A DNA stretch of 64,000 nt from positions 62,001 through 126,000 of the forward strand of contig NZ_AP025498.1 in assembly GCF_024347535.1 (NCBI RefSeq), given 5' to 3'. How positions within the stretch are numbered: position 1 is the first letter of the stretch; each line of letters opens with the position of its first letter. This stretch comes from Vibrio kanaloae (lineage in GTDB: Bacteria; Pseudomonadota; Gammaproteobacteria; Enterobacterales; Vibrionaceae). Under the pieces are notes generated by a model. The model ran no database searches, was not told the DNA's origin, and saw only the letters and a program-made list of their open reading frames with translations. Position numbers and translations under genes: made by a program. Positions 26,224 to 34,872 of the stretch are shown one piece after another.

Positions 26224-27006
26224 CTAAGACTTACCATGATACTGAAAACCAAATCGCCAAATTGATAACAGTAAATTCTTCATTTTAATTTTCGTTACAC
26301 GCCAATGAGTCACAGGTTTTCTTGGAGCACTCATTAGCAAATGTTCAAAAGCTGTCTGACTAAAATCCACCTGCCCTCCATGCGCCACCAGCAAAGTATC
26401 AACCTGCATGTCATAAATGCGAGATACCGACTCTCGATATTGATTCGGATGAAAGATGGGAAACGGCGGAATCAATTTCTTTTTAACCTCCACCATTAAA
26501 TCAGCCACATAAGCGACGCTATGCGAAGGACAATAAACGGACAGGTCTCTGTCGGTATGCCCTGGCGTTTCCAATACAAGCCAATCATCAAAGCCAGGAA
26601 TCGTATCACCGTCCGAGAGTTTGTAGTCAGGTTTGAGCTTCCTTGAATACCAAAGGTTTGCTCTAGGCTTACCAAGCCTATTTGCCATCCACCTTGCAAG
26701 GGCAAGATCGGTTAGGTGCATCAATATACCATCGACTCCTTGATACCAATCCCTATCTCGGTTCGCTGCCACCAAATTACAGTTGGTCAGCTTTCTAAGC
26801 TTATGTGCTGCACCCGCGTGATCTGGATGCATGTGTGTCACGACCACTGTATGCAGGTCGTTAAATTCACGACCAAGCTCATCTTCAATGAAAGCTTTAA
26901 GATGGGGAATATCCGCTCGGCACGCGCCATCAAGTAACAGCAGCCTGTCTGGGTACTCTACGAGATACATGTCTTGGATATAACCTTTGATTGTATGAAG
27001 CTGCAA
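26224..27006 (-). CDS. MBL-fold metallo-hydrolase
   Basis: A 260-residue metallo-beta-lactamase-fold hydrolase. The zinc-binding motif HxHxDH appears as VVTHMHPDHAGAAHK (about residues 56-70), with later ligands in LETPGHTDRDLSVY (His) and SVAYVADLM (Asp) and LLVAHGGQVDF (His). No signal peptide, so cytosolic. Start is TTG with AGGA 7 bases ahead. The substrate is unknown; the family ranges from thioester to lactone hydrolases. Stands alone, convergent with rimKB. Confidence 0.85.
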   Translation of the reverse strand: MQLHTIKGYIQDMYLVEYPDRLLLLDGACRADIPHLKAFIEDELGREFNDLHTVVVTHMHPDHAGAAHKLRKLTNCNLVAANRDRDWYQGVDGILMHLTDLALARWMANRLGKPRANLWYSRKLKPDYKLSDGDTIPGFDDWLVLETPGHTDRDLSVYCPSHSVAYVADLMVEVKKKLIPPFPIFHPNQYRESVSRIYDMQVDTLLVAHGGQVDFSQTAFEHLLMSAPRKPVTHWRVTKIKMKNLLLSIWRFGFQYHGKS

Positions 27007-27363
27007 ATTGTATTCCTATTCGCTGTCCCTGCCGACGGGTTAAATTTAACAATTTTGAAACAATTGTACTTATCAGAATATAGTAAATATGACTGAAATG
27101 TAATTTTTTGAATCATTGCCTACTGATAATAAAAACCTTAGCCGAATACCTCATCAATAGGTATGTGTAATAACACCCTTTACATGCAGTTGATTCTTAA
27201 CACTTAAGAGCATTTATATTTTAGTAACATCGCCGTTATTAGCTATCTATAACAATACGTTTCAATCTATTATCAAATAATATTTGAAAGTATAACAAAT
27301 ATAGCACTGTTGAAAATTGACAACCTTCCAGTAACATTTACATCAATTACTAAGGGGAAAACA
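27007..27363. other. divergent intergenic region
   Basis: About 355 AT-rich bases between the MBL gene and the royal-jelly family gene. It has a short inverted repeat ATACCT-CATCAAT-AGGTAT at 27146-27164 that could be an operator, and AAGGGGA as the ribosome site of the plus-strand gene. Nothing else was recognised. Confidence 0.4.
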
Positions 27364-28395
27364 ATGAAGAAAACAGTAATCAATACCGTTCTCGCGAGCG
27401 CTATTCTATCCACTTATGCGTATGCAGAAACTGAACTTACTCCAGAACAAGCTACCGTTGTTGCTACAATGACTGAACGTCCGGGCAACCCTTCCGTCAC
27501 ACCGGATGGACGTTTGTTATTAAGTGTTCATCCGCTTGACAACCCAACAACCAAAGTCATCGAGTTAAGCGTGGCTGGAAATCAAACGCCATATCCGACG
27601 ATGAAGTATGCACAAGGTGATGATTCTCTATTTAAAGCCGTCATTGCCATTCGTACGGATGATAACGGAGTCGCGTGGATCCTAGATCTAGCAACCCATA
27701 CCATAACTGGTTGGGATACTCATAAAGAGACGTTGGTCAAAACGATAAAAATACCGGCTTCCGTTTTGAAACCGACAAGCTTCCTCCAAGACTTTGCGCT
27801 AGACCAAAAAAGGCAGCGTATAATAATCGCCGATATGACTCAAAATGACCTGAAAAGTGAAGCAATTCCAGCCTTTGTAACCGTAGATCTCAAGACAGGG
27901 GAAGCTGTACGTGTGGCTGAAAATCACCCGTCGATGAAAGCCGACAGTAAAACCGGTTTTGCTTTAAACCCAATCACCATTGATCCATCTTACGAATGGG
28001 TTTATTTCGGGGCCGTCAATGGTCGCACCGTTTATCGAGTAAAAGCGAATCACTTTGACAACAACGGACAGACAGTCGCAAGCAATATAGAAAAATACGC
28101 TGATAAATCTTATTCAGATGGCATTACGGTAGACAGCGCTCAGAACGTTTATGTTACTGATATAGAAAACAATGCAATCGGTGTGTCCACCCCACAAGGA
28201 TACCGAATTATTGCCACGCTATCAGACAACCAAACTTGGCCTGATGGCATGTCATTTGGCCCTGATGGTTATATTTATATAACGGTCAATCAACTTGATC
28301 GAACTGCGGCTTTAAATAACGGTACAGATACAGGGACCCGACCATTCGAAGTTGTAAAGATCAAAGCCCTCGCCACAGGATCAACGGGGCGATAA
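27364..28395 (+). CDS. secreted major-royal-jelly/yellow family protein
   Basis: A 343-residue exported protein. The ATG at 27364 (MKKTVINTVLASAILSTYAYA) has AAGGGGA 6 bases ahead and gives a typical signal peptide cut after AYA; an upstream TTG frame extension is rejected. The mature protein has the beta-propeller layout of the MRJP/yellow family: PGNPSVTPDGRLLLSVHP, WILDLATHTITGWD, DFALDQKRQRIIIADM, WVYFGAVNGRTVYRV, SDGITVDSAQNVYVTDIENNAI, WPDGMSFGPDGYIYIT. Bacterial members are related to gluconolactonase/SMP-30-type propellers; their ligand is not known. Monocistronic with a terminator. Confidence 0.82.
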   Translation: MKKTVINTVLASAILSTYAYAETELTPEQATVVATMTERPGNPSVTPDGRLLLSVHPLDNPTTKVIELSVAGNQTPYPTMKYAQGDDSLFKAVIAIRTDDNGVAWILDLATHTITGWDTHKETLVKTIKIPASVLKPTSFLQDFALDQKRQRIIIADMTQNDLKSEAIPAFVTVDLKTGEAVRVAENHPSMKADSKTGFALNPITIDPSYEWVYFGAVNGRTVYRVKANHFDNNGQTVASNIEKYADKSYSDGITVDSAQNVYVTDIENNAIGVSTPQGYRIIATLSDNQTWPDGMSFGPDGYIYITVNQLDRTAALNNGTDTGTRPFEVVKIKALATGSTGR

Positions 28396-28401
28396 TCAAA
28401 C

Positions 28402-28442
28402 AGTAGTGAGCCGATAAATAGGCTCACTACTCACTTCTCCAA
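28402..28442 (+). terminator. stem-loop after the royal-jelly family gene
   Basis: AGTAGTGAGCC and GGCTCACTACT form an 11-bp perfect stem with an 8-base loop, just after the stop. The 3' side is pyrimidine-rich rather than a clean T-run. Confidence 0.6.
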
Positions 28443-28567
28443 TATTTTTCCTTTCTATATCCGCTGGTAAAATAAAGATATAAATCGTGACGACAAAATA
28501 CGTGATTTGTTGACCTGAGTTATTAGGACTATATATGCGCCTCTAATTTATTGTCAGAGTGCTATAC

Positions 28568-29170
28568 ATGAATCAACTAATCGATGCTCTTTCTACCCAT
28601 GGCTATTTTGTTTGGGATGACTTCTTAACTCACGAAGAAGTGGTGGCATTGAAGGATTGCATTCCAGAAGCCTGGAAAAAGGCTAAGATTGGCCGTAACG
28701 ATGACGTAACGCAAGAATCGACTATTCGTAGTGACAAAATTCAATGGGTAAACCGCGATACAGGAGAGCCAGCCTCTCTGTTCCTAGACAAAATGGAACG
28801 AATTCGTTTAGCAGCAAACCAAGCGTTCTTTTTGGGTCTGTTCGAGTACGAAGCGCACTTTGCTAAATACGAAAAAGGCGACTTCTACCAGAAGCACTTA
28901 GACTGTTTCAAGGGCAATGAAAACCGCCGCCTGACCACTGTGTTCTATATGAATGATGAGTGGACAGAAGAAGACGCAGGTGAGTTAATCATTTACGACC
29001 TAGAGAACAATCACGTCACAACCATTCCACCAAAATCCGGTCGTTTGTTAGTGTTCTTATCCGAACAGTTTCCACACGAGGTTCTAACGACAAATACCGA
29101 GCGATTCAGTATCGCAGGTTGGTTTCGTATTAACGGCGTTAAAGACAACCAGCTCGACATCGCGCACTAA
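28568..29170 (+). CDS. 2OG-Fe(II) oxygenase, prolyl-hydroxylase type
   Basis: A 200-residue non-haem iron dioxygenase. The iron ligands are seen as HLD in FYQKHLDCFKG (about residues 113-116) and the distal His in QFPHEVLT; RFSIAGWFR carries the Arg that binds 2-oxoglutarate. The order and phrases (RRLTTVFYMNDEW, EEDAGELIIYD) resemble the bacterial PPHD/EGL-9 type prolyl hydroxylases, one of which hydroxylates EF-Tu in Pseudomonas. Function here is inference. Start at ATG 28568 rather than GTG 28559. Confidence 0.82.
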   Translation: MNQLIDALSTHGYFVWDDFLTHEEVVALKDCIPEAWKKAKIGRNDDVTQESTIRSDKIQWVNRDTGEPASLFLDKMERIRLAANQAFFLGLFEYEAHFAKYEKGDFYQKHLDCFKGNENRRLTTVFYMNDEWTEEDAGELIIYDLENNHVTTIPPKSGRLLVFLSEQFPHEVLTTNTERFSIAGWFRINGVKDNQLDIAH

Positions 29171-29189
29171 AATTTTGCCTCTCTATCTT

Positions 29190-29221
29190 ACTGAAAGCCT
29201 GTTCATCAAGAGGCTTTCAGT
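29190..29221 (+). terminator. stem-loop after the oxygenase gene
   Basis: ACTGAAAGCCT and AGGCTTTCAGT form an 11-bp perfect stem with a 10-base loop 20 bases after the stop. There is no T-run, so it may protect the mRNA end rather than terminate. Confidence 0.4.
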
Positions 29222-29442
29222 AATGAGCGAACCTTTATAGAGGAACGAACAAAGTCACTATCCAAACCATCATTAACCTCCCCTCTTAAATAAAATCGAA
29301 ATGAATCTTTCATACCACTGAAACGATTTAGCCACGTAAGTGAAATATGCCCTGTTCAAGATAACTTCAAACGATACCCCTACCGTCTCGTTAACACTCT
29401 TGATCAAAATCTCATACGAATTTCATCCAAAAGGAAACTAAG

Positions 29443-30735
29443 ATGAATAAGCTAATTTTAGCAGGCATTCTTTCGGCAACAGCAGCAATGCCAGCTTTCG
29501 CAACGACTCAAGTCACTTGGTGGCACGCAATGGGCGGCCAACTTGGAGAAACCGTCAATAAAATTGCGACAGACTTTAACGCATCACAAGACGATTACGA
29601 GATCACGCCAATCTACAAGGGGTCATACACTGAGACCTTAACAGCGGGCATTGCAGCATATCGAGCAGGTGAAGCACCAAATATTCTACAAGTTTTCGAT
29701 GCGGGTGCAGCAACCATCATGAACGCTAAAGGCGTCGCGAAACCAGTACAAGATATTATGGTTGAGTCTGGCTACAGCTTTGATTCGAACGATTACCTAG
29801 CGGGGGTTCGTAACTTCTACGCTGATAACGAAGGCAAAATGGTCGGGATGCCTTTCAATAGCTCGACCCCGGTTCTTTACTACAACAAAGATCTTCTTTC
29901 CGAAGTCGGTGTCAATGCACCCAAAACATATGAAGAACTAGAAGTGGTGGCTAAGAAACTGAAAGCAGAAGGTCATATTGCCTTTTCTCAATCTCTAACA
30001 CCATGGATCATGTTCGAAAACTTTAAGTCACGCCATAACCTACCAGTATCAGACCAGAACAACGGCTATGACGGCTTATCGACTAAAATCATGTTCAACA
30101 CCAAAGACATGATGATGCACGTTAGCAAGATGAAAGAGTGGTCAGATCTAGGTTACTACAAATATTACGGTAGCGATTGGGATGCGAACCAAACCCCTTT
30201 CGAGCGCCAAGAAGTGGCAATGTGGATGGGCTCTTCAGGCTCATTCGGCGGCTTGCGTAACCGTGTACCTTTCGAACTCGGCACCACTTATCTCCCATAC
30301 TGGAAATCGGTCAACCCGGATGCTGGCTTAACCTTCATTGGTGGTGCTGCTCTGTTTGCTCTCAATGGTCACAAACCGCAACAAGACAAAGGTGTCGCGG
30401 CGTTCTTTGACTATCTCACTAAGCCTGAAACTCAAGTTTACTGGCACAAAACAACTGGCTATGTACCTGTCACAACAGCCGCTTATGACTTGGCGAAAGA
30501 GTCAGGTTACTACAACGAGCAACCTGACGCCGAAGTAGGTGTTAAGCAGCTAAGCCTCAAGTCGGGTGAATGGACTAAGGGCTATCGCTTAGGTTACTAC
30601 CCTCAGATTCGTGAAGTGATGCATCGCGAGTTCGATAACATCTTCGCCGACCGCTCTAGCGTCAAGAATAGCTTAGACAAAGTAGAAGATGAAAGCAGCA
30701 AGTTACTGAAACGCTTCGCTCGTACGATGAACTAA
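29443..30735 (+). CDS. ugpB: glycerol-3-phosphate ABC transporter binding protein
   Basis: A 430-residue periplasmic solute-binding protein (E. coli UgpB: 438). Signal peptide about 1-20 (ATAAMPAFA). Family phrases: VTWWHAMGGQLGETVN, YKGSYTETLTAGIAAYRAG, NILQVFDAGAATIM, MPFNSSTPVLYYNKD and WMGSSGSFG. It binds sn-glycerol-3-phosphate and glycerophosphodiesters. AAAGGAAA precedes the ATG. It heads ugpBAECQ; a long intergenic region with two hairpins separates it from ugpA. Confidence 0.95.
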   Translation: MNKLILAGILSATAAMPAFATTQVTWWHAMGGQLGETVNKIATDFNASQDDYEITPIYKGSYTETLTAGIAAYRAGEAPNILQVFDAGAATIMNAKGVAKPVQDIMVESGYSFDSNDYLAGVRNFYADNEGKMVGMPFNSSTPVLYYNKDLLSEVGVNAPKTYEELEVVAKKLKAEGHIAFSQSLTPWIMFENFKSRHNLPVSDQNNGYDGLSTKIMFNTKDMMMHVSKMKEWSDLGYYKYYGSDWDANQTPFERQEVAMWMGSSGSFGGLRNRVPFELGTTYLPYWKSVNPDAGLTFIGGAALFALNGHKPQQDKGVAAFFDYLTKPETQVYWHKTTGYVPVTTAAYDLAKESGYYNEQPDAEVGVKQLSLKSGEWTKGYRLGYYPQIREVMHREFDNIFADRSSVKNSLDKVEDESSKLLKRFARTMN

Positions 30736-30798
30736 TTCTGCTTTTTAACCAAAGCAGATAACTGAGCTAAAAGCTTAGCGAACCAAAGCTGTTCATTG

Positions 30799-30927
30799 CT
30801 CCTCACCACTTGTCACTGCGTCATTAAAAACGTAATAGCAAGGTGTGAGGAGATTCTTCACTAGCGCCATTTCTTGCTCCAAAAACTACAACTCAACTGG
30901 ATGCATTCCTTTGCTATAGCGCTAGTG
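30799..30927 (+). repeat. two long-armed hairpins between ugpB and ugpA
   Basis: First: CTCCTCACCACTTG (30799-30812) against CAAGGTGTGAGGAG (30839-30852), 12 of 14 bases pairing. Second: CACTAGCGC (30859-30867) against GCGCTAGTG (30919-30927), perfect. They follow one another without overlap. Such structures after a binding-protein gene often stabilise its mRNA or cut down read-through. Confidence 0.65.
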
Positions 30928-30977
30928 CTCACCGTAACTAACAGTGATAACAGTCACTAATTTTTGGGGATTACCCT

Positions 30978-31859
30978 GTGGAACGACGTCAGCAATTCTT
31001 TCACTCTCCGCTGCCTTACTTATTTTTAGCACCTCAGATACTCATCATTGCGGTTTTCTTTATCTACCCGGCTGCAAAGGCGGTTTACCTTTCATTTATG
31101 TTGGAAGATCCTTGGGGCACTTCCTCCATCTTCGTGTGGTTCGAAAACTACCAAATGCTATTCGAATCGAGTGAGTATCTGAGCTCAATTGGTTTCACCT
31201 TAATGTTCGCGATTGTGGTCTCTTTCTTATCGCTTGCCTTAGCGCTGCTGCTCGCCGTGAAAGCCGACAACATCATTCACGGACAAGGCGCTTACAAAGT
31301 CACGCTCACTTGGGTTTATGCGGTTGCTCCTGCAATCGCAGGCGTAATTGGTGCTTTCTTGTTTAACCCACACATTGGCGTGTTCACTGAAATATTTGCC
31401 GTGGTGGGTTGGGACTTCAGCTTCCAGACCGATCCTGTGGATGCCACGTTTGCTCTGGTTTTGGTTTCAGTATGGAAACAAGTCTCAGTAAATTTCATCT
31501 ATTTTCTAGCAGGCCTTCAGTCTATCTCTTACGCGGTAAAAGAAGCAGCAATGCTAGATTGTGTCAGCGACTCGAAACGTTTCTGGAGCATTACCTTCCC
31601 ATTACTGGCCCCTACAGGTTTCTTTCTGTTGGTCATCAACCTTACCTACTCCTTCTTTGAAACCTTTGGCGTGATCGACACCATGACCAATGGCGGCCCA
31701 GGCGGTGCCACAACATCACTAGTATACAAAGTGTATCGAGATGGTTTTGTTGGAGCTGATTTAGGCGGAAGTTCTGCGCAATCTGTGGTGCTGTTGTTAC
31801 TGGTACTCATTCTCACATTTATCCAGTTTCGCGTTGTTGAAAAACGTGTTCATTACTAG
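30978..31859 (+). CDS. ugpA: glycerol-3-phosphate ABC transporter permease UgpA
   Basis: A 293-residue inner-membrane permease with six segments (E. coli UgpA: 295). The start is GTG with GGGGAT ahead. The EAA loop that contacts the ATPase is EAAMLDCVSDSKRFWSITFP; the N-terminal PYLFLAPQILIIAVFFIYPA and the NGGPGGATTSLVYKVY phrase are typical of the UgpA/MalF-like family. Pairs with UgpE. Confidence 0.95.
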   Translation: MERRQQFFHSPLPYLFLAPQILIIAVFFIYPAAKAVYLSFMLEDPWGTSSIFVWFENYQMLFESSEYLSSIGFTLMFAIVVSFLSLALALLLAVKADNIIHGQGAYKVTLTWVYAVAPAIAGVIGAFLFNPHIGVFTEIFAVVGWDFSFQTDPVDATFALVLVSVWKQVSVNFIYFLAGLQSISYAVKEAAMLDCVSDSKRFWSITFPLLAPTGFFLLVINLTYSFFETFGVIDTMTNGGPGGATTSLVYKVYRDGFVGADLGGSSAQSVVLLLLVLILTFIQFRVVEKRVHY

Positions 31860-31897
31860 CCCATTACGGCTAAGTTTTAACGCGACAGGAGTTATTC

Positions 31898-32740
31898 ATG
31901 AAAAGTAATAAGATCACTGACCACCTAATTTTAATTGCTGGAATGCTGTTTATGTTGGTCCCAATCTGGCTGATATTCGCCAGTTCAACCCATAACCCAA
32001 ACACCATTGTCAGCGATGGCTTACAGTGGCTACCAGGCGATAACTTTACAGCTATCTATAGCGAAGCCTGGAACAAAAGTATGGGCTTTAGTGGTCAAGT
32101 CACCGCCAGCAAAATGATCGCCAACTCGATGATCATGGGGCTAGGTTTTGCGATTGGTAAGATCATCATTTCAATGATGGCGGCATTTGCTTTAGTCTAC
32201 TTCCGGCTTCCTTACGCGACAGCTTGGTTTTGGTTGATCTTCGTAACCCTGCTACTGCCACTAGAGGTTCGTATTATCCCATCTTATGAGGTTGTCGCTG
32301 GGCTTGGGCTGCTCAATAGCTATACCGGTTTGATTCTGCCTTTGATAGCCTCTGCCACTGCAACATTCTTTTTCAGGCAGTTCTTCAAAACCATCCCCGA
32401 CGAACTGCTCGAAGCCGCTCAGTTAGATAACGCAGGCCCATTTCGGTTCTTTGTCGATATCTTACTGCCGCTGTCTAAAACCATGATCGCCGCGATCTTC
32501 ATCATCATGTTTGTGGTGGGTTGGAACCAGTACTTGTGGCCGATCATGATGACTACCGATGAAGGTTACAACACCATCGTGATGGGTATTAAACAAGTAC
32601 TCAATAACATCAATGAAACCAGTTTACCGCGCTACGACTATGTATTCGCCATGGTAATTTTAGCCATGTTGCCACCTGTTTTAGTGGTAGTTGTATTTCA
32701 ACGTTGGTTTGTAAAAGGGCTAGTAGAAAGTGAAAAATAA
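31898..32740 (+). CDS. ugpE: glycerol-3-phosphate ABC transporter permease UgpE
   Basis: A 280-residue inner-membrane permease, same length as E. coli UgpE (281). EAA loop ELLEAAQLDNAGPFRFFVDI is intact; LPLEVRIIPSYEVVAGLGL and VGWNQYLWPIMMTT are further family marks. AGGAG 6 bases before the ATG, 38 bases after ugpA. Confidence 0.95.
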   Translation: MKSNKITDHLILIAGMLFMLVPIWLIFASSTHNPNTIVSDGLQWLPGDNFTAIYSEAWNKSMGFSGQVTASKMIANSMIMGLGFAIGKIIISMMAAFALVYFRLPYATAWFWLIFVTLLLPLEVRIIPSYEVVAGLGLLNSYTGLILPLIASATATFFFRQFFKTIPDELLEAAQLDNAGPFRFFVDILLPLSKTMIAAIFIIMFVVGWNQYLWPIMMTTDEGYNTIVMGIKQVLNNINETSLPRYDYVFAMVILAMLPPVLVVVVFQRWFVKGLVESEK

Positions 32741-32825
32741 TAACAAAAAGATTCTAATCAAAGACAATCGCATTCAATCACTCGATGAGTACAAGACATC
32801 TCACCAAAAAACGGAGGGCACTTCG

Positions 32826-33998
32826 ATGTCAATTCATAATCAAGCGGGCAAAGGACATAAGCACAATCAACCAGTCATGTTAGGTCTTAAGAATTTGGTA
32901 AAGACCTACGAAAATGGTCACCGCGCTGTCAAAGATGTGTCGCTTGATATCGATAAAGGTGAGTTCCTTGTATTGGTTGGCCCTTCTGGTTGTGGAAAAT
33001 CTTCTATCCTACGTTCTATTGCTGGCCTGGAAAGCATCTCTGGTGGTGAAATTCACTTGGGTGGTCGCCGTGTTGATAACGAAAAGCCAGCTCAACGTGA
33101 TATCGCAATGGTCTTTCAGAACTATGCGCTCTACCCACACATGACGGTGTATAAGAACCTCGCTTATGGCTTAAAGAACCGAGGTGTCAGTCAGCACCTT
33201 ATTGAAGATAAAATAGAGAAAGTCGCCAAAACGCTGAAAATCGAAGAATACCTAAACCGTAAACCCGCCAAGCTATCCGGAGGTCAACGCCAACGTGTTG
33301 CAATGGGACGAGCGATCGTCCGCGACCCACAACTGTTCTTATTTGATGAGCCTCTGTCCAACCTAGATGCATCGCTGCGTGCACACATGAGGTTAGAAAT
33401 TAAAAAGCTACAGCGCGAACTCGGTGTCACCAGTGTTTACGTGACTCATGACCAAGTTGAAGCAATGACTTTGGCAGATAGAATAGTGGTTCTCAACAAA
33501 GGTCAGATTGAACAAGTCGGTACGCCAAGAGAAGTCTACCACCAGCCTGCTAGTGCCTTTGTGGCAAGCTTCATTGGTAGCCCTGCGATGAACTTTTTAT
33601 CAGCCACAATCGACGACGGTTATCTTGAAGTCGGCGATCAACAGATGTATTTACCCGAGTACGCCCACGTAAAAAATACAGCCATCACGCTTGGTATTCG
33701 CCCAGAGCACTCTGAAGTTTGCGCAGACTTAGTCATGAACACGCTGCCGCTTGAATTACGCATCAGCGTGGTTGAGCCTTTAGGGCCAAATCAATTGGTT
33801 CATGGCCTTGTCAACGAACAACCATTTATTGCAGTAACACCCGAAATGATCCTATGCCAAGCGGTACCGCTCGGGTTGAGTATTGATAAATCCAACCTGC
33901 ACATTTTTGACAGTCATGGCAAACGCATTCACCCGAATAACTTCACATCACAAGAGCCACACGAAGATGCGACAAGCTTAACGACGGCTCTAGCGTAA
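32826..33998 (+). CDS. ugpC: glycerol-3-phosphate ABC transporter ATPase
   Basis: A 390-residue ABC ATPase (E. coli UgpC: 356) with Walker A GPSGCGKSSILRS, Q-loop MVFQNYALYPHMTV, signature LSGGQRQRVAMGRAI, Walker B LFLFDEPLSNLD and H-loop VYVTHDQVEAM, then a TOBE-type regulatory domain (LGIRPEHSEV). The ATG at 32826 has GGAGGG 7 bases ahead; the frame stays open upstream to a GTG at 32730 inside ugpE but that has no ribosome site. It energises UgpAE. Confidence 0.94.
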   Translation: MSIHNQAGKGHKHNQPVMLGLKNLVKTYENGHRAVKDVSLDIDKGEFLVLVGPSGCGKSSILRSIAGLESISGGEIHLGGRRVDNEKPAQRDIAMVFQNYALYPHMTVYKNLAYGLKNRGVSQHLIEDKIEKVAKTLKIEEYLNRKPAKLSGGQRQRVAMGRAIVRDPQLFLFDEPLSNLDASLRAHMRLEIKKLQRELGVTSVYVTHDQVEAMTLADRIVVLNKGQIEQVGTPREVYHQPASAFVASFIGSPAMNFLSATIDDGYLEVGDQQMYLPEYAHVKNTAITLGIRPEHSEVCADLVMNTLPLELRISVVEPLGPNQLVHGLVNEQPFIAVTPEMILCQAVPLGLSIDKSNLHIFDSHGKRIHPNNFTSQEPHEDATSLTTALA

Positions 33999-34054
33999 TC
34001 GAGTACACTGATATTTAATGCGTTTTTGCGGTGTGTCTTTAAGAAGGATTAATT

Positions 34055-34774
34055 ATGTCGTCTATCATCGTAGGTCATCGTGGGGTAGCAGGTACTCACC
34101 CAGAAAATACCAAAGCAAGCATTGAGCAAGCTGCTAAGCTCGGTTTGAAATGGATTGAAGTAGATATCCAGCCAACACAGGATGATCAACTTGTGGTTTG
34201 CCATGATCACACTCTGGATCGCTGTAGCGATGGCAAAGGTCGTGTTGATGAACACACCCTTGCAGAACTGCGTCAACTCGATTTTGGCAGTTGGAAATCT
34301 GAACAGTTCGCGGGAGAAAAAATACTGACATTGGAAGAGTTACTCGCACTTGTTGAGCAACATAGTCTTAGCGTCAATCTAGAAATTAAAGTCGACAGCC
34401 GACACCAGGCGCCTCATGTAGTTGATCTATTGCACGATGAGTTAATTCGCTCAAACCTAGACACCGATAAGGTCTTGCTATCTAGCTTCAGCCACCAAGT
34501 TATAACGGAGATAGCTCGTCACTTACCGAGATACCGAGTTGGAGTGATCACAGAGCAACTGACTCAAGCTGACTTGATGCTGATTGATGAGGTCAAAGCG
34601 TTCAGCTGTCACATGAATTATAAGCACGTTGATCAGAGCGATCTCGATACACTCAACGAAGCATACGTTCAAATCTGGTGCTACACCGTAAACGATCCGT
34701 CTAGCTTCAAATTTCTCTCAAACGTGGACGCGGTATTTACTGATTTTCCTAATGAATTCAGCTCTATTAATTGA
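34055..34774 (+). CDS. ugpQ: cytosolic glycerophosphodiester phosphodiesterase
   Basis: A 239-residue GDPD enzyme (E. coli UgpQ: 247). Catalytic GDPD motifs are IIVGHRGVAGTHPENTKAS, WIEVDIQPTQDDQLVVCHDHTLDRCSDGKG (His, Glu and Asp metal and acid-base residues) and VNLEIKVD. No signal peptide, so it cuts diesters after import by UgpBAEC to glycerol-3-phosphate and an alcohol. Final gene of the operon, 56 bases after ugpC. Confidence 0.93.
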   Translation: MSSIIVGHRGVAGTHPENTKASIEQAAKLGLKWIEVDIQPTQDDQLVVCHDHTLDRCSDGKGRVDEHTLAELRQLDFGSWKSEQFAGEKILTLEELLALVEQHSLSVNLEIKVDSRHQAPHVVDLLHDELIRSNLDTDKVLLSSFSHQVITEIARHLPRYRVGVITEQLTQADLMLIDEVKAFSCHMNYKHVDQSDLDTLNEAYVQIWCYTVNDPSSFKFLSNVDAVFTDFPNEFSSIN

Positions 34775-34872
34775 TAATACGAGCACTGGAAAATAGAACG
34801 GAGAGTTAAAAATTAACCGTTAGAAATCTCAAAATTCGATAACAAACAAAAGCGAGTATGGGCAGCTATCAA

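Noticed and set aside
29307..29430. Possible Pho boxes before ugpB (CTTTCATACCACTGAAAC at 29307; ATCTCAT/ATTTCAT at about 29411)
   Set aside because: The first has one good and one poor half; the second is too close to the start codon. PhoB control of ugp is expected but no convincing site was found.
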